48,068 nucleotides of DNA, taken from the NCBI GenBank assembly GCA_030696155.1, contig JAUYSY010000049.1, positions 1-48,068 on the forward strand. Direction: 5' to 3'. The notes beneath the pieces were generated by a model. The model did not search any database and was not told where the DNA came from. It saw only the letters and a program-made list of their open reading frames with translations. The translations under genes and the position numbers were made by a program. Positions 7,973 through 17,209 of the stretch are shown in pieces; within the stretch, counting starts at the first letter, position 1; every line of letters starts with the position of its first letter. The DNA comes from Alphaproteobacteria bacterium (GTDB taxonomy: Bacteria > Pseudomonadota > Alphaproteobacteria > JAUXUR01).

Positions 7973-9001
7973 TTAGAAGCTATGAACTAAATTCAAAAAT
8001 TGATGCACATCCTCAAGATTTGTTGAAAAACTGGTCACAAGGCGGATGATTGTGCTATCAGCATTTGACCAACGATAAAATTGCGCACCTTTAGCCTCAA
8101 GATGACATAAAAGCATATGATCCATTTCAACAAATAATTCATTGCCTTGCACAGGATATAAAATTTTAGCTTTACCTGAATTTACAAGACCTTCAGATAA
8201 TTTTTGAGCCATAAAATTTGCTTTTTCAGCATTACGCAACCATAGATCGTCTTTGACATAAGCTAATAATTGAGCCGACACAAAACGCATTTTTGATATA
8301 AGATGCCCTGCATTTTTTTGACGATAGGCAAAATCTTTAACATGTGCTTCATTAAAAAAGAGCACCGCTTCGGCAGCCATGGCACCATTTTTAGTGGCAC
8401 CCAATGAAAGAATATCAATGCCAGAATCAAGACTCGCTTTTTTAGAACTTACGTTTAATGTTGCTACAGCATTGGCAAAACGTGCACCATCCATATGAAC
8501 GGGCAATCCATAAAAATGAGCAATATCCGAAATTTCTTTCAATTCGTCAAGACTATATATTGTCCCTAATTCGGTTAATTGCGTCACTGTAACCATAGCT
8601 GGTTGTGACGCATGAACATTGCCAAATCCAGCTTTTGAAAGCCTTTTTTTCAATTCATTAGGACAAATTTTACCTTGCTCACCTTCAATGGGTTCAATTT
8701 TGGCACCCCTCGTATAAAAACCAGGCGCACCGCACTCATCGGTATAAATATGCGATTCAGAATGTGCGTAAATAATACCGTAAGGTGGCGTTATAACTGA
8801 TAAAGCTAAACAATTGGCAGCAGATCCTGTCAACACAGGAAAAATAGTTACATTCGTTTCAAATACATCTGAATATGTTGATTTAAGCTTAAGACTCAAA
8901 TCATCCGCACCATAAGGCGTAAAATAACCGTTATTCGCATCAATAATAGCCTGCATCATTTCAGGGCAAATAGGGGAAGTATTATCGCTTTTAAAATACA
9001 T
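7973..9001 (-). CDS. ltaE: Low-specificity L-threonine aldolase
   Basis: 342 residues, PLP fold type I, beta-eliminating lyase family. It would split L-threonine or allo-threonine to glycine and acetaldehyde. Diagnostic features are SDNTSP at the N-terminus, HMDGARFANA (169-178) with the cofactor aspartate, and the Schiff-base Lys204 in SLGATKNGAM. GGAG lies about 7 nt before the ATG. Its start is 14 bases behind the stop of the small ATPase gene at 9016, so the two probably form an operon. The 'LGATKNGA' form is typical of the bacterial LtaE-like branch; substrate preference cannot be fixed from the sequence. Confidence 0.9.
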   Translation of the reverse strand: MYFKSDNTSPICPEMMQAIIDANNGYFTPYGADDLSLKLKSTYSDVFETNVTIFPVLTGSAANCLALSVITPPYGIIYAHSESHIYTDECGAPGFYTRGAKIEPIEGEQGKICPNELKKRLSKAGFGNVHASQPAMVTVTQLTELGTIYSLDELKEISDIAHFYGLPVHMDGARFANAVATLNVSSKKASLDSGIDILSLGATKNGAMAAEAVLFFNEAHVKDFAYRQKNAGHLISKMRFVSAQLLAYVKDDLWLRNAEKANFMAQKLSEGLVNSGKAKILYPVQGNELFVEMDHMLLCHLEAKGAQFYRWSNADSTIIRLVTSFSTNLEDVHQFLNLVHSF

Positions 9002-9015
9002 ATTTTTCTCCAGAT

Positions 9016-9552
9016 CTATATTAGACTAATTATAACATTCATCCGCTTAAGTAATGGTAAAGAGGGAATACGAATACATTTATATCCAAATTTTGTGTAA
9101 ATTTCAGCATGGATTTTTTCAAACACCAAAGATTCTTCAAAGCTTATTTTTCGAGCATCTGTTGGTGTACAAAAACCTAGATTTTCAATAAAGAACACTT
9201 TATTTTCGTATATTTTATTGCTTTGAATGCGCTCAATTTCTTTTAAAAGAACTTCAGATGACCCTACATTAAGATATTTGGCAAGAGCGTACGTACAAAT
9301 AGGTGAGCGATCATAAAATTGTATAGATGAAGATACATTATCTGCCAGTATTTGCCGATGTTTTTGTAAATCAATAATCTTATCAATAAAACTTGTCTGT
9401 TCCCAAGGTCTTTCATTCCCCAATTTTTGTTCACAAGCAATAATATCTGTTGCAGCCTCATGAACAATTGCATGCCCTTGCTTTTCTAATGCACTAATGA
9501 TTGATGTTTTGCCGCAACCTGGTGTGCCTGTTATAATATATCTTTTCATCAT
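9016..9552 (-). CDS. Small AAA/P-loop ATPase (AAA_28, kinase-like)
   Basis: 178 residues. Walker A GTPGCGKTS at about 8-16; then HEAATDIIACEQ and DRSP, which recall AAA_28/NadR-kinase-like predicted nucleoside or phosphoinositide kinases. Family length is about 170-190 residues, so it is complete. The start is one of two consecutive ATGs at 9552/9549. It is followed after 14 bases by the threonine aldolase gene. Biochemical role unknown; a phosphotransferase on a small molecule is the likeliest reading. Confidence 0.75.
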   Translation of the reverse strand: MMKRYIITGTPGCGKTSIISALEKQGHAIVHEAATDIIACEQKLGNERPWEQTSFIDKIIDLQKHRQILADNVSSSIQFYDRSPICTYALAKYLNVGSSEVLLKEIERIQSNKIYENKVFFIENLGFCTPTDARKISFEESLVFEKIHAEIYTKFGYKCIRIPSLPLLKRMNVIISLI

Positions 9553-9714
9553 TGTCTTACTTTAACGTTAACATGTATAATACTTTTTGGTTTTAAGGCG
9601 CTTTTAATCTCTATATTTATTATACATACGATTAAATAACATGTTTTTAATTCTTATTATTATTTTCGAGTGTCTAATAATAGTTAATTTTCCGAAAAAT
9701 AATAGACATATCTA

Positions 9715-9743
9715 TTGACATATTCGCGTATTGAGTGTACTCT
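9715..9743 (+). promoter_or_regulatory. Predicted sigma70-type promoter for the 9791 gene
   Basis: TTGACA at 9715-9720, 17-base spacer, TACTCT at 9738-9743. The -35 box is perfect and the -10 box is weak (first two and last bases match). It lies about 47 bases before the start codon, with AAAGGA just upstream of the ATG at 9791. Confidence 0.5.
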
Positions 9744-9790
9744 AATAAATATATTTAGATAACTTAATTTTTTATAAAAGGAATTTTACA

Positions 9791-11383
9791 ATGAAAAAAG
9801 CTTATTTGCTTTTAGCGGTTCTTGCTGCGCCAATTTTTTCTTCAACTCTTTATGCACTTGGTGATGAAGACAAGCAAGAAATTATTCTCAACAATTATTC
9901 AGATCAATCTTTTTATCATGATTCAAATATCATTGGTCATATTGATACATTGGTTGAAGAGGGAAAAACACTTCTTGGTCAATTATACAACAATGAAGAT
10001 CTTGTTGATCCTAGTCTTAATCTTGCAGCACCTTGGCTTGAGCTCACAAAATATGCACCTTGGCGTGAAAAATTAGCCATTGTTTCTGGTGGCTTTCGAC
10101 TTGCCAAAAGTTATGCTAAAAACTGGTTATATGGTGAAGATCAAACTGAAAAAAAACGTAAAGATTATCTTACAAAAATAACAACCATGATGTGGGGTAT
10201 TTTTAGCGAGAGTGTTGATAAAAAAGAAGGTTTTGTTCGGGGTTCTTACAAAATCATCGATCCAGATTTTAAACTTTACAATTTTCTTTTAGATTACGTC
10301 AAACTTGTAACAGGTAGTGAAGACCCTAAACTTCTACCTTATGGCTGTACATCATCAAATCATGGATACAGAAGAAGTCCACGACTTAAAGGATCCAGTC
10401 ATTATAAGCTTGAATGTAAAAATGATGAACAATTTGGAATTGATATACGTCGTGAAAATTATGAAACAACATTGAAAATTCTTCCCGCAAGCAAAACACA
10501 TATTTTGTTTGGTCGCTTAACAATACCTGGATCAAATTTACCCATTACTTTTGTAAAGTTTGAAGAAGTTGGTATGGGTGGATTGGGTGAATTTTTTGAT
10601 CATAGTCTGAATTTTGGCGCTTCAGGTCATAACCTTACAGATGCAGATCGTCGTGAAAAAGACGTGGTCATTGATGTTAGACTTGCTTTTGAAGCAGCTT
10701 GTGCTTTTTTTATAACAAATAATCCAGAGTTAACCTTAGTTATCGACAATGATCTTTTGCAAAAATTAAAGACAAAAGGCATGGTTTACGAAATGATTCA
10801 ATTCTTGAATGAAAAATTTAGTGCTGAAAATGAATTTGATAGCATAATGTCAAATTTTTATGACATGTTAGGGCATAATGGGTATGAAAAACAAGTTGCA
10901 GAAATTCGTAATGGAAATGAAGTTATTTTAGATCATAATTTCTTTATTTACAATAATGAAAAAAATGAAAACAATATTAATTTGTTGGTTGACCTATTAA
11001 AAGAAGATAATAGTGAAGTTGGAATGATTGAATCTAATTTTAGCCATATAGATTTTTCATCTTCTTCAGAAGAAGATCAAGAAAATAAGAATATTATTAT
11101 TAAAGAACAAATCGATTTAATTTCTTATAGTCCAAGCGATGACAAAGAAAATCAAATTGATGAAACTCAACTTGATCCTTCAAATCCTGAGCATGCAAAA
11201 ATTATTCAGGAAATTAAGATAAAAAAGCAATATGGTAGAATGGATCTTGCTGGATTAAAACATGCTAAACGTATGACCGAAGGAAGACTTAAGCATAAAA
11301 ATTCTGCAAGCTATGATCTTGATTTGATACATATTATGTATATTAATCAATATATTTTAGAACTTGAATCACAAAAAAAATAA
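9791..11383 (+). CDS. Large exported protein of unknown function
   Basis: 530 residues. A clear signal peptide (residues 1-23, cleavage after LYA) is followed by an acidic helical region, then a globular part at about 170-300 with several glycine-rich strands (FGRLTIPGSNLPITFVKFE; GMGGLGEFFDH), and an acidic low-complexity stretch at about 415-470. It ends in a basic Lys-rich helix-forming tail. I do not recognise a family. The single-gene unit has its own predicted promoter and a good rho-independent terminator. The layout (export signal, unique globular domain, acidic linker) resembles the other accessory exported proteins of this window, so a secreted factor is possible, but this is inference. 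Confidence 0.75.
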   Translation: MKKAYLLLAVLAAPIFSSTLYALGDEDKQEIILNNYSDQSFYHDSNIIGHIDTLVEEGKTLLGQLYNNEDLVDPSLNLAAPWLELTKYAPWREKLAIVSGGFRLAKSYAKNWLYGEDQTEKKRKDYLTKITTMMWGIFSESVDKKEGFVRGSYKIIDPDFKLYNFLLDYVKLVTGSEDPKLLPYGCTSSNHGYRRSPRLKGSSHYKLECKNDEQFGIDIRRENYETTLKILPASKTHILFGRLTIPGSNLPITFVKFEEVGMGGLGEFFDHSLNFGASGHNLTDADRREKDVVIDVRLAFEAACAFFITNNPELTLVIDNDLLQKLKTKGMVYEMIQFLNEKFSAENEFDSIMSNFYDMLGHNGYEKQVAEIRNGNEVILDHNFFIYNNEKNENNINLLVDLLKEDNSEVGMIESNFSHIDFSSSSEEDQENKNIIIKEQIDLISYSPSDDKENQIDETQLDPSNPEHAKIIQEIKIKKQYGRMDLAGLKHAKRMTEGRLKHKNSASYDLDLIHIMYINQYILELESQKK

Positions 11384-11410
11384 AATATATACCAAATAAC
11401 TAACGTTTAG

Positions 11411-11443
11411 AATCGGTATCTTTAAAAAGGTACCGATTTTTTT
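11411..11443 (+). terminator. Rho-independent terminator
   Basis: Stem AATCGGTATC / GGTACCGATT (11411-11420 and 11429-11438) with an 8-base loop, followed by a run of T. It lies 28 bases after the stop of the 9791 gene and just before the convergent epimerase gene. Confidence 0.8.
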
Positions 11444-11449
11444 ATAATA

Positions 11450-12415
11450 TTAGCCAAGCGCTCTATTTTTCTGGTGTGGTTGGTGAAAAAAAGAATAAGT
11501 CTCCCGTAATCCATCCTTAAGATCTGTTTCAGGTTTAAAGCTAAATTTTTGAAGCAATTTAAGGTAGGACCCTTGTGAATGTTTTATATCTCCAGGACGT
11601 GCATCTGCATAAGTAATTTTAGGATGAAATCCAGCAATATCACTTAATGTTTCCAAAAGCGTTTGAATGCTAATTTTTTCACCTCTGCAAATATTAAAAA
11701 CACCATGATCAGGGCTTTGATCTTGCCCAAGATGTTGCATTGCTTTAGCAAAATAACGCACAACATCTTTTACATAAACAAAATCACGTGTTTGATGACC
11801 ATCCCCATAAATAGTCACAGGTTCCTGGCGCGCAATTTTATCCATAAAAATAGAAATAACGCCTGAATAAGGTGAAGATGGATCCTGACGTGTACCATAC
11901 ACATTAAATAACCTAAAACCAATCGTAGGTATGTGGTGCACTAGACTTGCAACGCGCCCATGATACTCGCAGGCCAGTTTGTCAGCACCATAGGCCGTTA
12001 ATGGTCTGGGTAGACAATCCTCACCTAAAGGCAAATGTGTGTTATCACCATAAATAGCTGCTGAAGATACATAAAGAATAGGTGTTTTTTTTAATTGTCT
12101 CGCCGCTTCTTCAAAAATACGAATCGTGCCCGTTAAATTTGTTTGGTGTGTTACAAGCCATTCTTCATTTGATTTTTGAACTGATGCGATAGCCGCCAAA
12201 TGAAAACAACCATCAATATCTATAAAAGCGTGCTTTATATCTTGTGCGTTTGTGATATCACCAATTTGAAGTTCAATTTGATCACAAGGAATATTCTCTT
12301 TTTTACCCGTTGATAAATTATCAAGAACACGAACTTTATGGCCATGTTGAAGCAAAAATTCACATAAATGAGATCCAATAAAGCCACAGCCGCCTGTAAC
12401 TAAATAATGTGCCAT
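11450..12415 (-). CDS. NAD-dependent nucleotide-sugar epimerase/dehydratase
   Basis: 321 residues from the ATG at 12415; GGAGG lies 5 nt before it, so an in-frame start at 12448 is rejected. Extended SDR fold: GGCGFIGSH for NAD binding near residue 10, active-site Tyr/Lys in AYGADK, and the RLFNVYG and RDFVYVKDV segments typical of UDP-glucose/UDP-GlcNAc 4-epimerases. It lies divergent from a nucleotide-sugar dehydrogenase of the TviB/WbpA type; in Vi-antigen and O-antigen pathways such a dehydrogenase works with a 4-epimerase, so a UDP-HexNAc(A) 4-epimerase role fits. The exact sugar cannot be told. Confidence 0.85.
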   Translation of the reverse strand: MAHYLVTGGCGFIGSHLCEFLLQHGHKVRVLDNLSTGKKENIPCDQIELQIGDITNAQDIKHAFIDIDGCFHLAAIASVQKSNEEWLVTHQTNLTGTIRIFEEAARQLKKTPILYVSSAAIYGDNTHLPLGEDCLPRPLTAYGADKLACEYHGRVASLVHHIPTIGFRLFNVYGTRQDPSSPYSGVISIFMDKIARQEPVTIYGDGHQTRDFVYVKDVVRYFAKAMQHLGQDQSPDHGVFNICRGEKISIQTLLETLSDIAGFHPKITYADARPGDIKHSQGSYLKLLQKFSFKPETDLKDGLRETYSFFHQPHQKNRALG

Positions 12416-12451
12416 AATATCCTCCAAATTTTGTTTTTTTACACTCAAATG

Positions 12452-12504
12452 CTTTCAAGCTGTACGGAATATCAAGTTTTAAGCTTTAACGTACTGCTTG
12501 TAAA
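12452..12504. repeat. Inverted repeat upstream of the epimerase gene
   Basis: CTTTCAAGCTGTACG (12452-12466) pairs with CGTACTGCTTGTAAAG (12490-12505 region) with one bulge and one mismatch. It lies in the 5' region of the epimerase gene and could be a leader hairpin, an operator or a short dispersed palindrome. Confidence 0.4.
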
Positions 12505-12631
12505 GAACCCGCTCTTCTTAATAGCATTCCACTTGTCTGATCACATTTAGAAATAATTTGAGTATATTTTATACAACGCCTAGTTCCCTTTTCAGTAAAC
12601 CTTTTTATTTTTCGAAAAACAAGCATTCTTC

Positions 12632-12660
12632 TTGACAAAAACAATGTTTTTATCTAATCT
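12632..12660 (+). promoter_or_regulatory. Predicted sigma70-type promoter for the sugar dehydrogenase
   Basis: TTGACA at 12632-12637, 17-base spacer, TAATCT at 12655-12660; AAGGA at 12674-12678 serves the ATG at 12687. Good -35 and fair -10 box. Confidence 0.6.
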
Positions 12661-12686
12661 CGCCGAGAACAATAAGGAATTTTATC

Positions 12687-13982
12687 ATGAATAAGGTATC
12701 TAGCTCTTTGAAAGTTTGTGTTATTGGTCTTGGCTATGTTGGCTTACCTCTTGCAGTATCCCTTGCCAAACATTTTAAGGTTACGGGGTTTGATATTAAT
12801 GAAACGCGTATTCAGGAACTTAAAAATCATTATGACCGCACTTGGGAAATTGACGAAGCAAGATTACAAGCTTCTTCATTAAACGTCTCTTATACGCTTG
12901 ATGATATTAAAGCACAGGATATTTACATCGTCACTGTACCAACACCTGTTGATCATCGTAATCAACCAGATTTAATGGCCGTGTTAAAAGCCTCTGAAAT
13001 GGTTGGAAAAGTGATGCAAAAAGGGGCTATCGTTGTTTTTGAAAGCACTGTCTATCCAGGCGTTACAGAAGATATTTGTGGACCTGCTATTGAGCGCGCA
13101 TCAAATCTTGTTTGTGGTAAAGATTTCTTTTTAGGTTATTCCCCAGAACGTATCAATCCAGGCGATAAAGAACATACTGTTGATAAAATTACAAAAGTTG
13201 TTTCAGGGCAAACACCTGAAATTGCAAAATTATTAGGCGAGATTTATGGCGCTACCAACAATAATAATATCCATATTACGCCTACCATAAAAACAGCAGA
13301 AGCTGCTAAAGTTATTGAAAACGCGCAACGTGATATAAATATTGCTTTTATAAACGAAATTGCACTCATTTTTAAAAAAATGGGTATTTCTGTTTATGAC
13401 GTTTTAGAAGCCGCTGAAACAAAATGGAATTTCTTACCCTTTAAACCAGGTTTAGTCGGCGGACATTGTATCGGTGTTGACCCTTTTTATCTTGCGCATT
13501 GTGCAAAAGAATTGGGGCATAACCCTGAAATCATTCTTTCAGGTAGACGTATCAATGATGCAATGGGTTTTGTCATTGCTGATTATTTATCCGATGAATT
13601 AAAAAATATTTTAGCTTATGGCAGCAAAGCACGCGTTTTAATCATGGGACTAACATTTAAAGAAAATGTACCTGATTTGCGCAATACAAAAGTGTATGAT
13701 CTTGTGTCTGCCTTAAGTGCACGCGGTCATAATGTTGATGTATATGATCCTCATGCAAATCGTGAAGAAGCGTTTAAATATTATAATTTACCGCTTGTTA
13801 AAGATTTAGATGAAATCGAACCATATGATTGCTTAATAGGTGCCGTTCCCCATGACGAGTTTAAAGACTTTACAACGAAACGTTTAGCACAACTCATCAA
13901 ACAAGGTGGTATTGTTGCTGACCTTAAAGGGATCTGGCGTAACATCGAAATGCCTGCTAAAGTGAAGACTTGGAATTTGTAA
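12687..13982 (+). CDS. tviB: UDP-N-acetylhexosamine 6-dehydrogenase (TviB/WbpA-type nucleotide-sugar dehydrogenase)
   Basis: 431 residues. Oxidises the C6 hydroxyl of a UDP-hexose or UDP-HexNAc in two NAD-dependent steps to the uronic acid. NAD motif GLGYVGLPLA at 14-23, VPTPVD at 84-89, FESTVYPG at 118-125, catalytic Cys261 in GGHCIGVDPFYL. The wording of these motifs is closer to TviB/WbpO (UDP-HexNAc) than to UDP-glucose dehydrogenases. Full length and apparently active. It probably supplies an acidic sugar for capsule or LPS, together with the divergent epimerase. waaA follows after about 34 bases holding a GGAGGC-GCAA-GCCTCC hairpin. Confidence 0.85.
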   Translation: MNKVSSSLKVCVIGLGYVGLPLAVSLAKHFKVTGFDINETRIQELKNHYDRTWEIDEARLQASSLNVSYTLDDIKAQDIYIVTVPTPVDHRNQPDLMAVLKASEMVGKVMQKGAIVVFESTVYPGVTEDICGPAIERASNLVCGKDFFLGYSPERINPGDKEHTVDKITKVVSGQTPEIAKLLGEIYGATNNNNIHITPTIKTAEAAKVIENAQRDINIAFINEIALIFKKMGISVYDVLEAAETKWNFLPFKPGLVGGHCIGVDPFYLAHCAKELGHNPEIILSGRRINDAMGFVIADYLSDELKNILAYGSKARVLIMGLTFKENVPDLRNTKVYDLVSALSARGHNVDVYDPHANREEAFKYYNLPLVKDLDEIEPYDCLIGAVPHDEFKDFTTKRLAQLIKQGGIVADLKGIWRNIEMPAKVKTWNL

Positions 13983-13988
13983 AATTAT

Positions 13989-14004
13989 GGAGGCGCAAGC
14001 CTCC
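13989..14004 (+). promoter_or_regulatory. GNRA-loop hairpin between sugar dehydrogenase and waaA
   Basis: GGAGGC (13989-13994), GCAA loop, GCCTCC (13999-14004). A perfect six-pair GC-rich stem with a stable tetraloop, no T run after it. It locks up the only Shine-Dalgarno-like sequence before waaA, so it may control translation or mark a processing site rather than end transcription. Confidence 0.5.
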
Positions 14005-14015
14005 TGAAATCGTTT

Positions 14016-15323
14016 GTGATGTTATTAAAACTTTATTCTTTGCTAGCAACCTCCTTAAAACCTCTTCTTCGGTTACACCTTAACCATAGGTTGAAAAAAG
14101 GCAAAGAACTCAAAACCAGATTATGCGAAAGATATGGCAGAACAAAACGTGCAAGACTACAAGGTCCTTTGGTTTGGATTCATGTTGCAAGCCTGGGTGA
14201 AGCCCAATCAACAATTCCCCTCATTCAAGAAATACGAAAACTATATCCTCATATTCAAATTTTAATCTCATATGGAACTGTCACTGCGTCCCGGATGATG
14301 GAAAAAAGATTCGATGATTCGATTATCCAACAATTTGTACCCCTTGATGTGCCTAAATGGGTTAATCGTTTTTTAGATCATTGGAAACCTTCTTTAGGTA
14401 TTTGGATTGAATCTGAATTATGGCCAAATTTATTGCGTCAAACAAAAAAAAGACATATACCGCTTGTTTTTTTAAATGCGCGTTTATCGTTGCGAAGCTA
14501 TAAAAGATGGCAAAAAATACCAGAATTTTCGAAAAAGCTTCTTTCTTCCTTTAATATATGCCTTGCACAAACCGATGAGATGGGCGAGCGTTATAAGAAC
14601 TTAGGCGCATCTAATGTTTTAACGATTGGTAATTTTAAAGCGGCAGCAGATCCACTTCCATTTGATCAAGATTTAATACAACAATTTCAAGAAACGATGA
14701 AGGATCGCCCCTTTTGGCTTGCAGCAAGCACACATCCCGGTGAAGATGATTTTATTATAGCAGCACATAAAAAAATTGCTCAAATATACCCTGATATTTT
14801 AACTTTTATAGCGCCACGTCATACAAATCGTCGGGAAGAAATTCAAAATCTACTGCAAAAAAATAATTTGAAATATGATCTACGCTCTCAATTAAAATAT
14901 CCTGAAAAAGACACAAATGTTTACCTGATCGACACGATGGGCGAGTTGGGTAATTTTTATAAATTAACAAATATTGTTTTTGTTGCAGGCTCTCTTCTTA
15001 AAGGCTCTAAACCCTTAGGCGGCCATAATCCTCTTGAACCCGCTCTTTTAGAATGCGCAATTTCTTTTGGACCTGATATGGCAAACACGCGCGATAGTGC
15101 TGATGGTCTTTTGAAACGAAATGCTGCAGAAGAAATAACAAGCCCCAAACAACTTGCAGATTGGGTTATTAAATTATTTCAGCACCCTGAACTTGCAAAA
15201 GAAATGGCTGAAAAGGCATGCCTTTATGCAGAAACCCAAAAAGAAGTTTTAAATCGCGTCATGGATCATATCAATCCTTACTTAAATCAACCTCACTTTA
15301 AAAAAACCGGCCTTAATGAATGA
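14016..15323 (+). CDS. waaA: 3-deoxy-D-manno-octulosonic acid (Kdo) transferase
   Basis: 435 residues. Adds Kdo from CMP-Kdo to lipid IVA at the inner membrane. An N-terminal anchor helix is followed by the GT-B fold; WIHVASLGE (54-62) carries the catalytic glutamate, WIESELWPNLL and the 'GG.n.lEpa' stretch (LGGHNPLEPALL) bind the donor. Length is normal for the family. Translation may begin at GTG 14016 or, one codon later, at ATG 14019. The TGA overlaps the lpxK ATG (ATGA), giving a waaA-lpxK-lpxL operon. Confidence 0.92.
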   Translation: MMLLKLYSLLATSLKPLLRLHLNHRLKKGKELKTRLCERYGRTKRARLQGPLVWIHVASLGEAQSTIPLIQEIRKLYPHIQILISYGTVTASRMMEKRFDDSIIQQFVPLDVPKWVNRFLDHWKPSLGIWIESELWPNLLRQTKKRHIPLVFLNARLSLRSYKRWQKIPEFSKKLLSSFNICLAQTDEMGERYKNLGASNVLTIGNFKAAADPLPFDQDLIQQFQETMKDRPFWLAASTHPGEDDFIIAAHKKIAQIYPDILTFIAPRHTNRREEIQNLLQKNNLKYDLRSQLKYPEKDTNVYLIDTMGELGNFYKLTNIVFVAGSLLKGSKPLGGHNPLEPALLECAISFGPDMANTRDSADGLLKRNAAEEITSPKQLADWVIKLFQHPELAKEMAEKACLYAETQKEVLNRVMDHINPYLNQPHFKKTGLNE

Positions 15324-16291
15324 GTCTGTTTTGCAAGACACCAACATTCTGGGCTAAACGCACTTTTTTGTCTTATCTTTTAGCGCCTATTGGTTTTTTA
15401 TATAAACAAGGCACATCAATACGACAATTCATTAAAAAACCATATAAAATACCCATTCCTGTTATTTGTGTTGGAAACATCAATGTAGGTGGTGTTGGCA
15501 AAACACCTTTATCCATAGCCATTGCAGAGCATCTTATAGAACAAGGCTTTTCACCACATTTCATAACACGCGGTTATGGCAGAAAAGTACATGGTAGTTT
15601 TCAAGTTCAACCTAATCATCATGCAGAAGAAGTGGGCGATGAGGCTTTACTTCTTTCAAAAATTGCGCCTGTTTGGGTAGCAAAATCGCGCACAGAAGTT
15701 GCTTTATTAGCCTTTGAGCAAGGCGCTACACATCTTGTTTTAGATGACGGCTTTCAAGATCCAAGCCTTTTTAAAGATCTCTCTTTATGTGTTGTAGACG
15801 CTCAAATTGGATTTGGAAATGGTTTTGGATTGCCTGCAGGTCCATTGCGTGAAAATGTGCAAGATGGTTTAAAACGTGCAGATGCACTTTGTGTTATGGG
15901 CAATATGACGCAAGATATACAAAAAAAGCTGGTTGATCCTTTACCCATTTTTGAAATGAATTTGATCATTGATGTTCCAGAAATATTAAAGGATAAGAAA
16001 CTTATTGCTTTTGCGGGCATTGGATATCCTGAAAAATTTTTTCAATCTCTTAAGAATGAGGGTTTGAGTGTTATTCATACATTTTCATATCCTGATCACT
16101 ATGAGTACACACTAAATGATTTGCAGATCATGTATGATCGCGCAAAAGATGAAGAGGCCACACTTGTCACAACCGAAAAAGATTTTGCCCGTCTTAAAAA
16201 ACCAAGCAATATGATCTTGCCCGTTAAAGCAAAAATTAAAATAAAACAAAATGATGCATTTATAAAGTTGCTCAAAAAGGTAACAACATGA
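15320..16291 (+). CDS. lpxK: Tetraacyldisaccharide 4'-kinase (lipid A biosynthesis)
   Basis: 323 residues. Phosphorylates the 4' position of the tetraacylated disaccharide to give lipid IVA. Membrane-proximal N-terminus, P-loop-like GNINVGGVGKTP at 52-63, and DDGFQD (near 140) are the LpxK hallmarks. The start overlaps the waaA stop by ATGA and its own stop overlaps the next start in the same way. Normal length and intact motifs. Confidence 0.93.
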   Translation: MSLFCKTPTFWAKRTFLSYLLAPIGFLYKQGTSIRQFIKKPYKIPIPVICVGNINVGGVGKTPLSIAIAEHLIEQGFSPHFITRGYGRKVHGSFQVQPNHHAEEVGDEALLLSKIAPVWVAKSRTEVALLAFEQGATHLVLDDGFQDPSLFKDLSLCVVDAQIGFGNGFGLPAGPLRENVQDGLKRADALCVMGNMTQDIQKKLVDPLPIFEMNLIIDVPEILKDKKLIAFAGIGYPEKFFQSLKNEGLSVIHTFSYPDHYEYTLNDLQIMYDRAKDEEATLVTTEKDFARLKKPSNMILPVKAKIKIKQNDAFIKLLKKVTT

Positions 16292-17193
16292 AAAAATTAA
16301 AATATATTCGTTATTTTTTTGAAGCCATTCCCATTTATTTTCTATATGGATTTTTTCGCATATTACCACTGGATGCAGCTTCAGCCTTCGGCGGATGGGC
16401 ATTATCTAAAATAGGACCACATTTTAAATCGACTAAATATGCGCGTATTAATATAAAACTCGCTTTCCCCGAAAAAAATCCTGAAGAAATTGAAAAAATA
16501 ATAAACGGCATGTGGAATAATTTAGGACGCGTTTTAGGTGAGTTTCCTCATTTACCCAATATAAAAAATTACGCAAACAACGAACGTATTGAACTCGTCG
16601 GTGAAGAGCACGCTTTACCTTTTATTAAAGACAACAAAGGTGGGATTTTATTTTCAGGTCATTTAGGCAATTGGGAAGTTTCTTCATTGCTTGCAACGGA
16701 TCGTGGCATTCCGCTTCATCGAATTTATAGGCATTCCAATAACCCTTTCGTTGAAAAATTGGTACTTTTTGCAAGGCGCTCTATTTTGGGGGAGCTTATT
16801 CCTAAAGGTCGAACAGGTGCTAAAAAATGCATTCAATATTTAAAAGATGAACAGTTTTTAGCAATGCTTGTTGATCAGAAATTGAATAAGGGCGTTGCAG
16901 TTCCTTTTTTTGGACATATTGCAAAAACGGCAGCAGCACCTGCAGAACTCGCTTATCGTTATAATTGTCCTATTATTCCTTCGCGCGTTGAACGTCTTAA
17001 AGGTGCACGTTTCAGAGTAAGTGCTTATCCGCCCCTTATATTACCAGACACAGGCGATAAAACGAAAAACATTGAACTCGTGATGACTGAAATTAATAAA
17101 CTTCTTGAGGGATGGATCAGAGAACGTCCAGAACAATGGTTATGGATTCATCGACGCTGGCCAAAGGAAATTTATAAAACTAAAGAATCTTAA
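16288..17193 (+). CDS. lpxL: Lipid A late acyltransferase (LpxL/HtrB family)
   Basis: 301 residues. Adds a secondary acyl chain to Kdo-lipid A. The HX4(D/E) active-site motif is HLGNWE at 125-130; the VDQKLNKG...PFFG.. segment and the C-terminal PEQWLWIHRRW are typical of the family. It overlaps lpxK by ATGA and ends a three-gene lipid A operon. Which secondary acylation it performs (LpxL or LpxM-like) cannot be settled; the symbol is a family-level choice. Confidence 0.88.
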   Translation: MKKLKYIRYFFEAIPIYFLYGFFRILPLDAASAFGGWALSKIGPHFKSTKYARINIKLAFPEKNPEEIEKIINGMWNNLGRVLGEFPHLPNIKNYANNERIELVGEEHALPFIKDNKGGILFSGHLGNWEVSSLLATDRGIPLHRIYRHSNNPFVEKLVLFARRSILGELIPKGRTGAKKCIQYLKDEQFLAMLVDQKLNKGVAVPFFGHIAKTAAAPAELAYRYNCPIIPSRVERLKGARFRVSAYPPLILPDTGDKTKNIELVMTEINKLLEGWIRERPEQWLWIHRRWPKEIYKTKES

Positions 17194-17209
17194 TTGTTTT
17201 AGTCGGATA

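Noticed and set aside
10375..10450. HicA-like string KGSSHYKL in the exported protein at 9791
   Set aside because: Only the GS.H motif matches; the flanking helices and the C-terminal HicA helix are not in place.
12416..12448. Upstream start of the epimerase gene at 12448
   Set aside because: A perfect GGAGG 5 nt before the ATG at 12415 and the family's usual N-terminus favour the shorter protein.
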